Shown: in pieces, positions 13,029 to 21,957 of the stretch
Layout of the letters: every line of letters starts with the position of its first letter
How positions within the stretch are numbered: position 1 is the stretch's first letter
IMG/VR virus record: IMGVR_UViG_3300045010_000538
Coordinates: 1 to 33,305 of that record
From: a virus
Direction: 5' to 3' (one strand)
Length of the DNA: 33,305 nucleotides
Program-made: the position numbers and the translations under genes
The notes under the pieces: model-generated
What the model was told of the DNA's origin: nothing
The model's input: only the letters and a program-made list of their open reading frames with translations
Database searches by the model: none

Positions 13029-14150
13029 ATGGCAACCACGATCGACCGCAGTTCGCTGCCGCAGGAGTTCCAGGACCTCACCTCGGAGCGCATGCTCCGC
13101 GCGCCGGAGCCGCAGTACTTCCACGCGGCTCTTCTCAAGGGCGTCATCGCCGCGCAGGCGCTCTCGATGGCCAACGAGATCGGCCTGGCCCTCCCGGGCC
13201 GCGATCCGCTGGCCTCTGGCATCGATGCGCCCGCCAACGCCTTCGCTGGACTCGTGCTGAACGACCCGAGCGGCATCTTCGAGGCCGTCAGCTACTTCGA
13301 CGACTTCGACCGAGCGGGCGGCGCGATGAACCCGGGGCACTCGGTGCGCATCAACCGCCCCATCTTCACCGACTCGACCTACACGCTCACGAGCCGCACC
13401 ATCCCGGTCGGGTCGTCGATCGCGACGACGGGCCAGGCGGTGCAGATGGGCCAGGTCGATCTCGTCCTGCGCCGCATCGGCGGCCCCTACGCGAGTTCGG
13501 CGGTCACGCCCTACGTGCTCGAGCGCTTCGACATGATGCGCAGCATCCACGGCGCGGCGAACGTCGTCGGGCGCTTCCTCCAGCGCGACTGCGACAAGAC
13601 GCTCGACAAGATCGGGATCGACCTGTTCGACCAGGTCGACTCGACCAACGGCACGGTGCGGCCGGACGGCATGTCGACGGACGACAGCAGTGCGGCGGCG
13701 GGCACGTTCCCGCTCGACTACGCGACCATCGCGAAGCTGAAGACGCGCATGGTGACGCAGCACGTGATGCCGTTCCGCAACGGCCGCTTCGGGCTCGTCC
13801 TGCACCCGCGCCAGATCGAGCAACTCAAGAGCCAGGCCGACTTCCAGCGCCTCTCGCAGTTCCACCGGGACATCAACCCGCTGTTCATGGCGTCGTACCA
13901 GTTCACGATCGACGGCTTCGACGTCTACCAGTCGACCACGCTGACGACCGCCACGAACGCGAACTCGATCACGGTCTACCGTGGCCAGGCGTTCGGGCGC
14001 GATGTCGTCGGCATCGGCTGCCCCCGCAAGCCCGAGGTCGTGCAGCACTCGAGCGACAACTATGGCGAGAGCTACCCGCTCGTCTGGCTCGCCTACCTCG
14101 CCGTGACCACGCTCGACAGCCGTTACACGTACCGCGTGACCACGGACTGA
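13029..14150 (+). CDS. Major capsid protein
   Basis: This 373-residue protein is flanked by the scaffold upstream and neck/connector candidates downstream. Its composition and length fit a HK97-fold coat protein of the P22-like or similar branch. Features include a helical N-terminus (FHAALLKGVIAAQALS), a long spine-helix candidate (ERFDMMRSIHGAANVVGRFLQRD), beta segments of the P-domain type (FGLVLHPRQIEQL), and a strand-rich C-terminus (FTIDGFDVYQSTTL). It forms the icosahedral head shell. The call is by position and overall pattern; the coat lineage is not certain. Confidence 0.85.
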   Translation: MATTIDRSSLPQEFQDLTSERMLRAPEPQYFHAALLKGVIAAQALSMANEIGLALPGRDPLASGIDAPANAFAGLVLNDPSGIFEAVSYFDDFDRAGGAMNPGHSVRINRPIFTDSTYTLTSRTIPVGSSIATTGQAVQMGQVDLVLRRIGGPYASSAVTPYVLERFDMMRSIHGAANVVGRFLQRDCDKTLDKIGIDLFDQVDSTNGTVRPDGMSTDDSSAAAGTFPLDYATIAKLKTRMVTQHVMPFRNGRFGLVLHPRQIEQLKSQADFQRLSQFHRDINPLFMASYQFTIDGFDVYQSTTLTTATNANSITVYRGQAFGRDVVGIGCPRKPEVVQHSSDNYGESYPLVWLAYLAVTTLDSRYTYRVTTD

Positions 14151-14162
14151 AGGGGAACCAAC

Positions 14163-14573
14163 ATGATCAAAAGGTTCTGGAACAGCACGGGCGTCGCCAC
14201 CACGGGGTTCTCCGGCGCGGCCCCGCAGACCGTAGCGGGCGCGACCATTGCGGTGCGCGACAAGATCAACCTGAGCGCGCTCATCTACGCGAAGGCGACC
14301 GTCAACACGCTTACGCTGACCGCGAAGTGGCAGGTCTCGCTCGACGGGTCGACCTGGCGCGACGTCTACGGGCCGAACCGTGCGACGAACGTGGTCATCG
14401 TGACGGGCACCGGTTCGGCCGTCACCGACACGATCGTGGTGCAGGCGCCGGAGGCCGTGTACGGCTACCCGAGCGTGCGGTGCATCGTCGTGAGCGGCGT
14501 CGGCTCGGGCTCGGGTGCGGGCTCGGACGAGGCGTCGATCACCTACTACGCGAACATCGATCAGTCGCTCTGA
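14163..14573 (+). CDS. Head decoration or beta-sandwich structural protein candidate, 136 residues
   Basis: It follows the major capsid gene by 12 bases with GGGGA as ribosome binding site. The sequence alternates hydrophobic and polar residues throughout (LTLTAKWQVSLDGSTWRDVYG, TDTIVVQAPEAVYG), as expected for a beta sandwich, and ends with a Gly/Ser-rich loop. Genes directly after the coat gene often encode decoration proteins. It shares its general pattern with the protein at 11286-11723. No specific family is identified. Confidence 0.6.
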   Translation: MIKRFWNSTGVATTGFSGAAPQTVAGATIAVRDKINLSALIYAKATVNTLTLTAKWQVSLDGSTWRDVYGPNRATNVVIVTGTGSAVTDTIVVQAPEAVYGYPSVRCIVVSGVGSGSGAGSDEASITYYANIDQSL

Positions 14574-14594
14574 GCGGCCGGGGGCTGACTCGTC

Positions 14595-15197
14595 GTGGCG
14601 CTACTCGCAAGCGAGCTGGAACGCATCAAGGCAGAGCTGGGGTACAACGTGCTCACGATCGGCGCCTTGCCGTACGTCGGGCACTCCCAGCTCTTCGACA
14701 GCGTTGTCCAGCCGTACCTCTCTGCGGGGGCGTCCACGACGAGCAGTACCTCGGTCACGGCGGCGTCGAGTGCGACCCCGGTCGCACTCACCCTCGCGAG
14801 CGCCACGGGCTTCTCTGCGGGCGCGCGCGTGGTCGTGGACGTGGACGACCGGCAGGAGGTCGTCACCGCGCAGAGCCTCTCGGGGAGCACCTTGACGGTG
14901 CTGCTGACGCTCGCGCATTCGGGGACCTACCCGATCACGGTCGAGGGCGGCGAGACCATCGTCCGCGAGATCCTGAAGCGGCTGCGCCTCATCCACGCTG
15001 CGATCGACGACGCGTCGAGTACGGCTGGCATCAAGCAGGTGGACGAGATCCACTTCTTCGGCGATGCGCTGAGCAGCCAAACGGTGATCCTGGAAAAGCA
15101 ACTCGAGATGGCGCGTGACCGGCTCGCCGCGGCGCTCGGCGTCCCGAACCTCTGGCGTGTGCGGCAAGGCACGTCGCAGTCGATCGCGCTCTACTGA
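14595..15197 (+). CDS. Head-tail connector (neck) protein candidate, 200 residues
   Basis: The start is GTG at 14595. The protein has a helical N-terminus (LLASELERIKAELGYN), a central Ser/Thr/Val-rich beta region (about 45-125) and a helical C-terminal part (ETIVREILKRLRLIHAAIDD, then EKQLEMARDRLAAALG). Genes in this position, after the capsid and before the tail-completion proteins, normally encode adaptor or head-closure proteins bound to the portal. The C-terminal helices suit such a role. Its stop overlaps the next start (TGATG). Confidence 0.55.
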   Translation: MALLASELERIKAELGYNVLTIGALPYVGHSQLFDSVVQPYLSAGASTTSSTSVTAASSATPVALTLASATGFSAGARVVVDVDDRQEVVTAQSLSGSTLTVLLTLAHSGTYPITVEGGETIVREILKRLRLIHAAIDDASSTAGIKQVDEIHFFGDALSSQTVILEKQLEMARDRLAAALGVPNLWRVRQGTSQSIALY

Positions 15198-15625
15198 TGA
15201 CGTTCCGCACGAACCTCCTGAAGACGGTGAACAGACTCCGGCGCTTGCCGGGGCCACCGGCCGAGGGCGGTCGGTTCGACGTCTACACCGCAACGGTGAC
15301 GCGGCGGCTGGTCTCGTGGAGCGGAGGAAGCGTCAAGCTCGGCACGGCGACGACGACGGACGTCGAGATCCGCCCGCGCCCGAAGGTGCGTGAGGTCTCT
15401 GGCGACGACGTGCTCCGCGTCGGGCCGGTCACGCCGCAGAACGCGGTCGGCGGCTACTCGCCGTCGCAGTTGAACCCGACCTCGCTCGCGGCGGGGGAGG
15501 AGTTCTACTACGTCGTCGTCGGCCCGTTCGGGACGAAGAACTACGCGCTGACCGCGTTCGACACGGGCAAGGCGTTCTCCTACTACCTCACGCTCGAGGC
15601 CCTCGAGCGCAAGCGGCCCTTCTAG
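15197..15625 (+). CDS. Head-closure or tail-adaptor protein candidate, 142 residues
   Basis: This protein is beta-rich after a short basic N-terminus (MTFRTNLLKTVNRLRRLPG). Strands such as FDVYTATVTRRLVSW, VEIRPRPKVREV and FYYVVVGPFG suggest a small barrel of the kind used by head-closure proteins. It lies between two other neck candidates and is coupled to the upstream gene. The assignment is by position and fold impression only. Confidence 0.5.
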   Translation: MTFRTNLLKTVNRLRRLPGPPAEGGRFDVYTATVTRRLVSWSGGSVKLGTATTTDVEIRPRPKVREVSGDDVLRVGPVTPQNAVGGYSPSQLNPTSLAAGEEFYYVVVGPFGTKNYALTAFDTGKAFSYYLTLEALERKRPF

Positions 15626-15629
15626 TCAC

Positions 15630-16406
15630 GTGGGCACGTCCTCGGTTCTCGGCGCGACGTCGCTACCGGTCGCAGCCGGCGCGTCGCTGTCGCACCTCAC
15701 CGACTCGGTCGTCCTCGGCCTCCTCGACTACTTCGCCTTCTGGATCAAGAACACGCTCGACGCGAAGCTGGCCGTCTTGACCCCGACGAGCTCGGACGCC
15801 GTGCCGACGGCCAACCGCTTCCCCTACTCGCCCGGGGAGTACTGGGTCCGCAGCAGCGTGCCGGCGCTGTACGTCTGGTGGAACGGCCCATCTCGCCGCG
15901 TCGCCGACACGCTGGTGTACGACCGACGCGATCGAGAGATTCACGTCCAGTACATCTTCGAGGAGTTGATCGCCCCCGACGGGGTCACTGCTCGCGCCGG
16001 CCTCATGTCGGCGGTCGACGCCGCACTCTTCAAGGCTTGCGCTCGCGGCCGACACCCGTCCTACGGGTACAACAGCTCGCCTGCGGGGACGCCACTCGTG
16101 GCGTCGCTGGCGCCCGAGTCGCACCTCGCCTTCGAGTACCTCGGGGGGACCGAGGGCATGATGTCGCCGGTCCCGTACTCCAACCCTCGTCCGGGCGGGG
16201 AGGGCGGGGGACACGTCATCCGCTTCTACCCGTCGCTCCTCGCGCGCGTGGCCGTGATGGAGCGCGTGGGCGCAGACCTGCCGGACGACCCCGACGACGT
16301 CTTCCGCGACGCCGACGTGACGATCTCGACCAACGAGACGGGCGACCCGACCGACGTCTACGAGATCCTCGAGCGCTACCTCCCAGGCTTCGACGGTGAC
16401 CCCTGA
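15630..16406 (+). CDS. Tail-completion / tail-terminator-like protein, 258 residues
   Basis: This 258-residue product of a GTG start has a hydrophobic helical N-terminus (SVVLGLLDYFAFWIKNTLD), a beta segment near 65-105 (YWVRSSVPALYVWWNG, REIHVQYIFEEL), a helix and a C-terminal part ending DVYEILERYLPGF. The position, last before tail genes, and the strand-helix-strand core fit tail-terminator or completion proteins that join the finished tail to the head. The ribosome binding site is weak. Longer than typical members, so it may carry an extra domain. Confidence 0.5.
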   Translation: MGTSSVLGATSLPVAAGASLSHLTDSVVLGLLDYFAFWIKNTLDAKLAVLTPTSSDAVPTANRFPYSPGEYWVRSSVPALYVWWNGPSRRVADTLVYDRRDREIHVQYIFEELIAPDGVTARAGLMSAVDAALFKACARGRHPSYGYNSSPAGTPLVASLAPESHLAFEYLGGTEGMMSPVPYSNPRPGGEGGGHVIRFYPSLLARVAVMERVGADLPDDPDDVFRDADVTISTNETGDPTDVYEILERYLPGFDGDP

Positions 16407-18124
16407 TGGCTGACCCCCGACGCGCGATCACGATCTACTCGACGGTCGCGACCATCGAAGCGGACCGAGGCGAGAAGCTCGCCCGCTACGCGGTCCCGCT
16501 CGACCGGCCGCACCTCTTCCAGTGGGTCCCTGACGACACGACGACGGCCGACTCGGTCAACGTCCTGACCCACACCGGCGGCTACACCGGGCGGTTCAAG
16601 CGCGTTCGGCTGTACGACCGAGGCTCCGACCTCGGCGACGCCACGACCACGGTCTACGTGAGCGGCAAGAAGGTGCGGCTTCTGCCGGTCTCGACGCTCA
16701 CGGCGAGCCGCACGGTCACGCTCGGCACGACGAACGCGGTGGCCGGCGACGACATCTGGATCGTGTCCGAAGACCGGAGCTCGTACGTCCTGAGCGTCGT
16801 CAACGGGGGGACGGGCGCGGGCACGCTCGCGGCGACGCAAGGCCCCGGCTGGGTCCACTGCCAGTTCAACGGGACCAACTGGTTCCGCGTGGCGTTCGGT
16901 GGCGGAGCGGTCGCAGGCGGCGACGTCGCGACACAGGCGGCGTGGTACATCGACCCGTCGAGCGGAAGCGACGCGAACGACGGCGCCGTGGCGACGCCGC
17001 TGCGCACGATGGCCGAGTTCACGCGCCGGGTCCGCGGGCGCACCTTGCTGGCCTCGACCATCACCGTGACTGCGGTCGGCACGCTCTCGGAGGCGGTCGA
17101 CTTCGACGTGATGCTGGGCGACACCGTAGCGCTGACGCTCCTCGGCTCGCGGTCGTCGTCGCTGCTCTCGGGCACGCTGACGGCGGTGCAGAATGTCGTC
17201 GAGGCGTCCGGGACGATCTCGACCATCACCGACAGCGCAATCGCGACGTCGTGGACGTCGTCGCTCGGCTCGAACCTGAATTGCCTTGTGCGCGTCGCGC
17301 TCGGCGCTGGGTCCTACGCGCACATGTGGATCGCGAAGGATCTCGGGAGCAAGACCGCACGGGTGTCGGACCCGATGAACCCGGCGACGTTCACCTCGGC
17401 GTCGCTGTCGACCTCGCTCGCGTACACGACGCACACGCTCACCCGGATCGGGAACGCGAACGTGACCTTCAACGCGAAGGTCGGCCATGCAAGCTACATC
17501 CTGATCCAGGACTGCGAACTCGGCTCGGCCGGGACGCACAGCGTCGAGTTTAACGACGGCAACTACACGCTGATCTCGTGCGCGGTGAACGGGGCCGACT
17601 TCTTCGGGACGCGGAACATGGCCTCGCTGAACTGCAAATTCACGGACGGATACCGAGCCCACAATGGGGCCTATGCTCAGGACTACAGCGGGCTGCTGTT
17701 CTCGGCGTCGTCCCCGCCGGCATCGCGCAGGAGCGCGGAGTTGAACTTGAACGCGACCCTCGTGCAGGGCAGTGCGCTCGTGTCGCGCGGGACCATTTCG
17801 GTCTCCTCGGGCACGTGGGCCGCTGTGTACGACCCCGCGGTGGCGGCCAACGCGAACGGGGTCGAGGTGCTGTCAGGCGGCCATCTCAAGGTGGTGGGCC
17901 GACTCTTCGGAACCACGACGACCACCGGGACCAACGCGGGCGTGTGGGTCGACGCAACCGGCCGCGTGTCGTTCAACTCCTCGAAGCCCCTCGCGATCAC
18001 CGGGGCGACGAACGACACGCTCATCGGCGGGACGTCGAAGTCGTACGCCACGCTCGGGTCGACTGGCTTCCTGAACACGAACAACGGCGCGGTCATCGGC
18101 GCCACGGACTTCGCGCGCGGCTAA
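16406..18124 (+). CDS. Right-handed beta-helix protein (fibre, whisker or collar candidate)
   Basis: This is a 572-residue protein, coupled to the upstream gene by TGATG. After about 175 residues of beta-rich adaptor sequence, YIDPSSGSDANDG followed by 'PLRTMAEF' is the standard entry to a right-handed beta-helix of the pectate-lyase/tailspike type. It is followed by a Ser/Thr/Val/Asn-rich solenoid with repeated short turns (about 180-570). No catalytic residues are assigned. Such domains bind or cleave surface polysaccharide in tailspikes. Unusually, it sits between neck and sheath genes rather than with the fibres, so a neck whisker or collar fibre is possible. Confidence 0.75.
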   Translation: MADPRRAITIYSTVATIEADRGEKLARYAVPLDRPHLFQWVPDDTTTADSVNVLTHTGGYTGRFKRVRLYDRGSDLGDATTTVYVSGKKVRLLPVSTLTASRTVTLGTTNAVAGDDIWIVSEDRSSYVLSVVNGGTGAGTLAATQGPGWVHCQFNGTNWFRVAFGGGAVAGGDVATQAAWYIDPSSGSDANDGAVATPLRTMAEFTRRVRGRTLLASTITVTAVGTLSEAVDFDVMLGDTVALTLLGSRSSSLLSGTLTAVQNVVEASGTISTITDSAIATSWTSSLGSNLNCLVRVALGAGSYAHMWIAKDLGSKTARVSDPMNPATFTSASLSTSLAYTTHTLTRIGNANVTFNAKVGHASYILIQDCELGSAGTHSVEFNDGNYTLISCAVNGADFFGTRNMASLNCKFTDGYRAHNGAYAQDYSGLLFSASSPPASRRSAELNLNATLVQGSALVSRGTISVSSGTWAAVYDPAVAANANGVEVLSGGHLKVVGRLFGTTTTTGTNAGVWVDATGRVSFNSSKPLAITGATNDTLIGGTSKSYATLGSTGFLNTNNGAVIGATDFARG

Positions 18125-18157
18125 GCGCTCGCACCCTAGACATCACAACGCACAACG

Positions 18158-18177
18158 CGCGCTCGATGCGGAGCGCG
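18158..18177 (+). promoter_or_regulatory. Hairpin before the sheath operon
   Basis: CGCGCTC (18158-18164) and GAGCGCG (18171-18177) form a perfect 7-base-pair stem with a six-base loop in the short gap before the gene at 18191. It could be an RNA-processing or translation-control element at the head/tail boundary. No T-run follows. Confidence 0.35.
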
Positions 18178-18190
18178 GATGGGGAGATCC

Positions 18191-18493
18191 ATGCCTCGGT
18201 TCCACAAGGTCATGGGCGTGCCCGGCCGGCTCATGCCGGACCCGCGCGCGCTCTACGCGAGCCCGGCCCGCTACGTCGGCATGCGGCACATGCCGCGGCC
18301 CGAGGACGTCGTCGAGACGCGCAAGAAGCACGAGCAGTACGAACCGGTGGAGCAGGTCGTGCCGGACGACCCGCCGGGGCACTTCCAGGCCGCCGCGGCG
18401 AACGGCGACATCCGCCTCCTCGGCACCTGTGTCGCCGAGACGATGACTCAGGCGTTCGCGGTCAAGGCCGTGACCGAGCAGGAGGTCGAGTAG
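18191..18493 (+). CDS. Small protein preceding the tail sheath, DUF2635-like
   Basis: The ATG at 18191 has GGGGAG 4-5 bases upstream, which is better than the in-frame ATG at 18179. The 100-residue product contains short motifs such as GRLMPDP and VVPDDPPGHFQAAAANGDIRLLG. The pattern (Met/Pro-rich start, 'Vp..p...r....GDi.l') resembles the short DUF2635 proteins found directly before sheath genes in Mu-like phages. Function in tail assembly is unknown. Its stop is one base before the sheath start. Confidence 0.55.
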   Translation: MPRFHKVMGVPGRLMPDPRALYASPARYVGMRHMPRPEDVVETRKKHEQYEPVEQVVPDDPPGHFQAAAANGDIRLLGTCVAETMTQAFAVKAVTEQEVE

Positions 18494-18494
18494 C

Positions 18495-20057
18495 ATGGCT
18501 CTCACCGGGATCGACCCCGCGGCGCGTACCGCGGGCGACTATCGCGAGATCTTCTTCGCGCAGGGCCAGGCCGCCGGCTCGCAGACCGATCGGTCATACA
18601 TGATCATCGGCAACAGGACGTCGGCGGGCGACGCCACCGTCAACACGGTTTTCGGGCCCGTGGAGGACGACGACGCCGCGGTGCGCAAGGGCGGCCGGCG
18701 CTCCGAGTGGTATCAGATGTGGAAGAAGGTCCGGGCGGTCGATCCGACCGGCAAGGTCTACGGGATCTGCCCGACGGAGAGCGGCGGGACCGCGGCGTCG
18801 AAGACCATCACGTTCGCGGCCGGCGCCGCCACGGCAACCGTGACCGTGGACGTCGAGCTCATCGGTGAGTCCACGAGCTTCACGGCGCTCTCGGGCGACA
18901 CCGCGATCACGCAGGCCGCGGCGTGCGCCGCCGCGATCAACGCGGCGTCCAACTCGTCGTGGCCGGTGACCGCAGCCGTCGGCGCGAACCCGAACGAACA
19001 CATCGTGACGGTCACCGTGGCGAACAAGGGGCCGCGGTCCGACTACGTGCTCCAGGGGCTTCGCGTCACCTATCGGAAGAGCGCGACGACCACCGCAACG
19101 GTGTCCGCGGTCTCGAGCGGCACGACGGACGACGATCACACGACGGCATACGCCGCCATCGCGGCCGGGCGGTACTACTACATCATCAGCCCGAAGTACT
19201 CGACGAGTGCGCCGACCTCGACCGACGACGGCGTGGGCGAGGCGACGCTGATGGTGACCCAGCAAGCGCTCCCCGCGGCCGGCAAAGGTCAGCAGATCTT
19301 CTTCGGCTTCGTCGGCACGCAAGCGCAGGCGACGACCGTGGCGACGGACTCGGATGCGAACAACCCACGGCTGAAGATCTTTCACGCCGAGAACAATGAC
19401 TGGTATCCGGCGCTTCTCGCGGCCTACTGCGCGGCGGTCCAAGGGCTCGAGGAGCGGAAGCACCCGGGCGCGTCGCTCACGCTGTATCGTCAGAACGCGA
19501 CCATCAACCGGATCTTCAGCATCCCCGACCCGTACTCGAAGAGCGACCGGCCGACGGCGACGGAGATCGAGGCCGACCTGGCGAACGGCATCACGCCGAT
19601 CTGCTTCGACGAGAAGGGCAACGCGTACATGAACCGGTGCGTGACCTCGTACACCGAGGCCTCGGCGGGTGTGAAGGACTACCGTGCGAGCGAGGGGCAC
19701 ATCCCGAGCGTGATGGACTTCGTTTGGGATCTCATCTTCGCGCGGCACAACGTACTCCGTCTCGCCAACCCGTTCGTGGCAACCGATCCGGCGGCCGGGG
19801 AGAAGCCGAAGCCGCGCCACATGTACCCGAGCACGCTCAAGTCGATGGCGTTCAAGCTCATCGACGACCTCACGGCGGAGACCCCGCTCGGCCAGTACGA
19901 CGCGCCGATCCTGAACCCGAGTAAGAAGCAGGAGATGAAGGACTCGGTCGTCGTGACGTACCGCACGGGCGGCCTCGCGTTCTCGGCGAACTTCTTTGCC
20001 GTGGAGCACTATAACAAGGGCGAGTTCCGTCTGAACGAGACGAGCCCGAGCTACTGA
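18495..20057 (+). CDS. Contractile tail sheath protein
   Basis: This is a 520-residue protein of the Mu gpL-like sheath family. The N-terminal 90 residues, the central insertion (about 95-225, Thr/Ala-rich beta region, AVSSGTTDDDHTTAYAAIAA) and a conserved C-terminal core are in the usual order. The core has SLTLYRQNATINRIFSIPDP, EKGNAYMNRCVTSYTEAS and the helix VMDFVWDLIFARHNV, and ends GGLAFSANFFAVEHYNKGEF. The closing strands exchange between subunits in sheath proteins. It defines the phage as a myovirus and is followed directly by the tube gene. Confidence 0.9.
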   Translation: MALTGIDPAARTAGDYREIFFAQGQAAGSQTDRSYMIIGNRTSAGDATVNTVFGPVEDDDAAVRKGGRRSEWYQMWKKVRAVDPTGKVYGICPTESGGTAASKTITFAAGAATATVTVDVELIGESTSFTALSGDTAITQAAACAAAINAASNSSWPVTAAVGANPNEHIVTVTVANKGPRSDYVLQGLRVTYRKSATTTATVSAVSSGTTDDDHTTAYAAIAAGRYYYIISPKYSTSAPTSTDDGVGEATLMVTQQALPAAGKGQQIFFGFVGTQAQATTVATDSDANNPRLKIFHAENNDWYPALLAAYCAAVQGLEERKHPGASLTLYRQNATINRIFSIPDPYSKSDRPTATEIEADLANGITPICFDEKGNAYMNRCVTSYTEASAGVKDYRASEGHIPSVMDFVWDLIFARHNVLRLANPFVATDPAAGEKPKPRHMYPSTLKSMAFKLIDDLTAETPLGQYDAPILNPSKKQEMKDSVVVTYRTGGLAFSANFFAVEHYNKGEFRLNETSPSY

Positions 20058-20067
20058 GGGCTGACGC

Positions 20068-20445
20068 ATGTCCTTGGCGATCTACGACCGCGGGTTCTTC
20101 TTCGCAAACGGCGCGCTCCTCGGCGAATCGAGCGGTGGGAGCATCGAGTACCAGGGCGACCCGATCCCGGTCGCCACGCTGGTCAAGGAGTTGGCTGGTT
20201 TCACGCCGGCCCCTCGCAGCGCGATGATCAGCGTCGACTCGTTCGTGGCGTCGGCCGGCTTCGAGTTCGACGCCGTTGGCAAGTTCCTGAAGAACGAGTT
20301 CATCACGATGAAACTCCAGTTCGGCGGGAGCGGGATCTTCATGGAAGCCGACGGGATGGTGCTGCCCCCGAGCATCACCTTCAGCGCCACCGACTCGACG
20401 AAGCTCGCGTTCCGCGTGCACGTCGAGGCCAAGCCGATCGAGTGA
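20068..20445 (+). CDS. Tail tube protein
   Basis: This 125-residue protein immediately follows the sheath gene, the standard place for the tube of Mu-like tails. It is beta-rich with an N-terminal segment (MSLAIYDRGFFFANG), a central region with VGKFLKNEFITMKLQFGG and a C-terminal strand LAFRVHVEAKPIE. GAGGG precedes the ATG. It would stack as hexameric rings to form the inner tube through which DNA passes. Short for the family but consistent with the Mu gpM type. Confidence 0.75.
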   Translation: MSLAIYDRGFFFANGALLGESSGGSIEYQGDPIPVATLVKELAGFTPAPRSAMISVDSFVASAGFEFDAVGKFLKNEFITMKLQFGGSGIFMEADGMVLPPSITFSATDSTKLAFRVHVEAKPIE

Positions 20446-21008
20446 TCCCAGGCGTTCCGCCTGGCGACGTCGCGCCGGCTCGCCTCTTCCGCTGGCTGCT
20501 CAAGACGCCTCGCCCGTCGATCTCGATCGGGCCGGTCGTCGGCATCGACGCTCCTCTGCGCGTGGTCGGCCTGCGCAGCGACGAGGTGGAGGAGGTCTTC
20601 GCCGAAGCCAGCGATCCGATCGAGCTGGTGCGAGTGAGCCGGCGCATCGCCGGCCTGATCGCTCTCGCGGTACGGGTCGGCGATGCGCCGCTGTTCGAGG
20701 CCGCAGACGACGTGCGAGCGCTCTACCCGGAGACCGTCGCGGCGCTCGCGCAAGCGGTCGCCGCGGGGCTCGCCGTGGTCTCGCCGATCTACGGGCGATC
20801 GGCGCCATGGGAGGACGTGCTGCGGCGCGGCGCCCAGGACCCGAGCAACATCGTCGCGTACGCCGCGATCCGCTCGTGTCACGACGTCGCGATCGGCAGC
20901 CGCGCGGTGTGGCTGCCACGGCCCGAGCGCTACTTCGACCTCCCCCTGAATGCGATGACCGATGGTCAGTGGATGGCCTTCCGGGCCGCACGCGCCGACA
21001 TCAAGTGA
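20442..21008 (+). CDS. Tail-assembly protein candidate between tube and tape measure, 188 residues
   Basis: The start is GTG at 20442, overlapping the tube stop (GTGA). The middle is helical (DEVEEVFAEASDPIELVRVSR is followed by IAGLIALAVRVG), and the end contains RPERYFDLPLNAMTDGQWMAF. In contractile phages this interval normally encodes tape-measure chaperones, which these lengths fit. No slippery frameshift site like that of Mu gp41 was recognised. Family not identified; the assignment is positional. Confidence 0.5.
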   Translation: MIPGVPPGDVAPARLFRWLLKTPRPSISIGPVVGIDAPLRVVGLRSDEVEEVFAEASDPIELVRVSRRIAGLIALAVRVGDAPLFEAADDVRALYPETVAALAQAVAAGLAVVSPIYGRSAPWEDVLRRGAQDPSNIVAYAAIRSCHDVAIGSRAVWLPRPERYFDLPLNAMTDGQWMAFRAARADIK

Positions 21009-21610
21009 ACCCGACCAAGCCGACCCCCGAAGACATCGACGCGATCCGCGAACGTCTCAAGGCTCGTGACCGTCGCGGCCACGAGTTCGACATCGCGGAG
21101 ATCCTGAACGACAAGGAGCCGGCGAAGGTGCGCGTGCGCCGACCGACGAAGGCCGAGCAGGACTTCGCGCTCGCGGCGGCTCACGACTACGTCGCCAAGA
21201 AGGTCGCCCGTACGCCGAACGCCGCGCAGGACGAGGACCTCCTGCGCGACGCGAAGAGCGCGTGCATCGTGGCGACGTGCTTTCGGCGCGCGGACAAGGA
21301 CCTCCCGCTCTGGCCCACGGGCGAGGTCCTCATGGAGGAGCTCGAAGCGGACGCGATTGGCGCACTCGTCGCCGTCGTGAACCTCGTTCGCGAACGGGAC
21401 TTCGCAGGGTTCGTGCCCCTCGACGAAGCCACGCGGGAGACCATCGTCCGCCGGTGCGTGGACGGGGCGAGTGCGGCGTTCCCGGAGGAGCCCATGGCGC
21501 TCTACTCGCACGGCTTCCTGGCGCGCCTCGTGGTCGACCTGTCGCTCCTGATTGAGACCATGCGGCAGGAGAAGGCACTCGCGACGGAGTCGGAGCCCGA
21601 GCCCTCGTGA
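21005..21610 (+). CDS. Tail-assembly protein candidate, 201 residues
   Basis: The start is GTG at 21005 within a GTGA overlap with the previous gene. The protein is mostly alpha-helical and charged (DIDAIRERLKARDRRGHEF, then KAEQDFALAAAHDYVAKK), with a C-terminal helix ending in acidic ESEPEPS. It is likely the second of a pair of tail-assembly chaperones. Its charged N-terminal DNxExE-like and basic segments suggest protein-protein binding. The call is positional. Confidence 0.5.
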   Translation: MNPTKPTPEDIDAIRERLKARDRRGHEFDIAEILNDKEPAKVRVRRPTKAEQDFALAAAHDYVAKKVARTPNAAQDEDLLRDAKSACIVATCFRRADKDLPLWPTGEVLMEELEADAIGALVAVVNLVRERDFAGFVPLDEATRETIVRRCVDGASAAFPEEPMALYSHGFLARLVVDLSLLIETMRQEKALATESEPEPS

Positions 21611-21957
21611 TGCGTGTCGCCGTCGATCTGCGCGACCTCGAGCGGCTCACGCGTGAGGGGGTCGACGAGATGGGCCTCGCGCCGCGGCTCATGGAGAACG
21701 CGCTGAAGGACGCAGCGCGCGAGGAGCGCCAGACGCACACCTACCAGAACCAGACCGGCCACCTCGAGCAAAGCACGAAGGCCGGGATCGTCTCGGAGGT
21801 CGCCAACGAACTTGTGATCGACCTGGAGATGGGCGAGCCGTATGCGTCCTTCGTGATCGCGCGCGGCTACTCGCGCTTCCCACAAATCGCGGAGAAGATC
21901 CAGCGGCGGATCGCCCGCGAGTTCGCAGCGGCTGAGCGGCGCATCGGGAGGCGGTAG
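21610..21957 (+). CDS. HK97 gp10-like tail-completion protein candidate, 115 residues
   Basis: The start is ATG 21610 overlapping the upstream stop (TGATG); a GTG at 21607 is also possible. The motif YQNQTGHLEQSTKAGIV (about 45-62) matches the 'N.TG.L..S' core of HK97 gp10-type minor tail or tail-completion proteins, followed by GEPYASFV and a closing helix (IAEKIQRRIAREFAAAERR). That family usually sits next to the neck genes; here it directly precedes the tape measure. No base separates it from the next gene. Confidence 0.6.
   Translation: MRVAVDLRDLERLTREGVDEMGLAPRLMENALKDAAREERQTHTYQNQTGHLEQSTKAGIVSEVANELVIDLEMGEPYASFVIARGYSRFPQIAEKIQRRIAREFAAAERRIGRR

Noticed and set aside
12860-15118. 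Plus-strand 752-codon ORF over the capsid region
   Set aside because: Arg/His-rich shadow in the alternate frame; the scaffold, capsid and following genes in their own frames are clearly protein-like.
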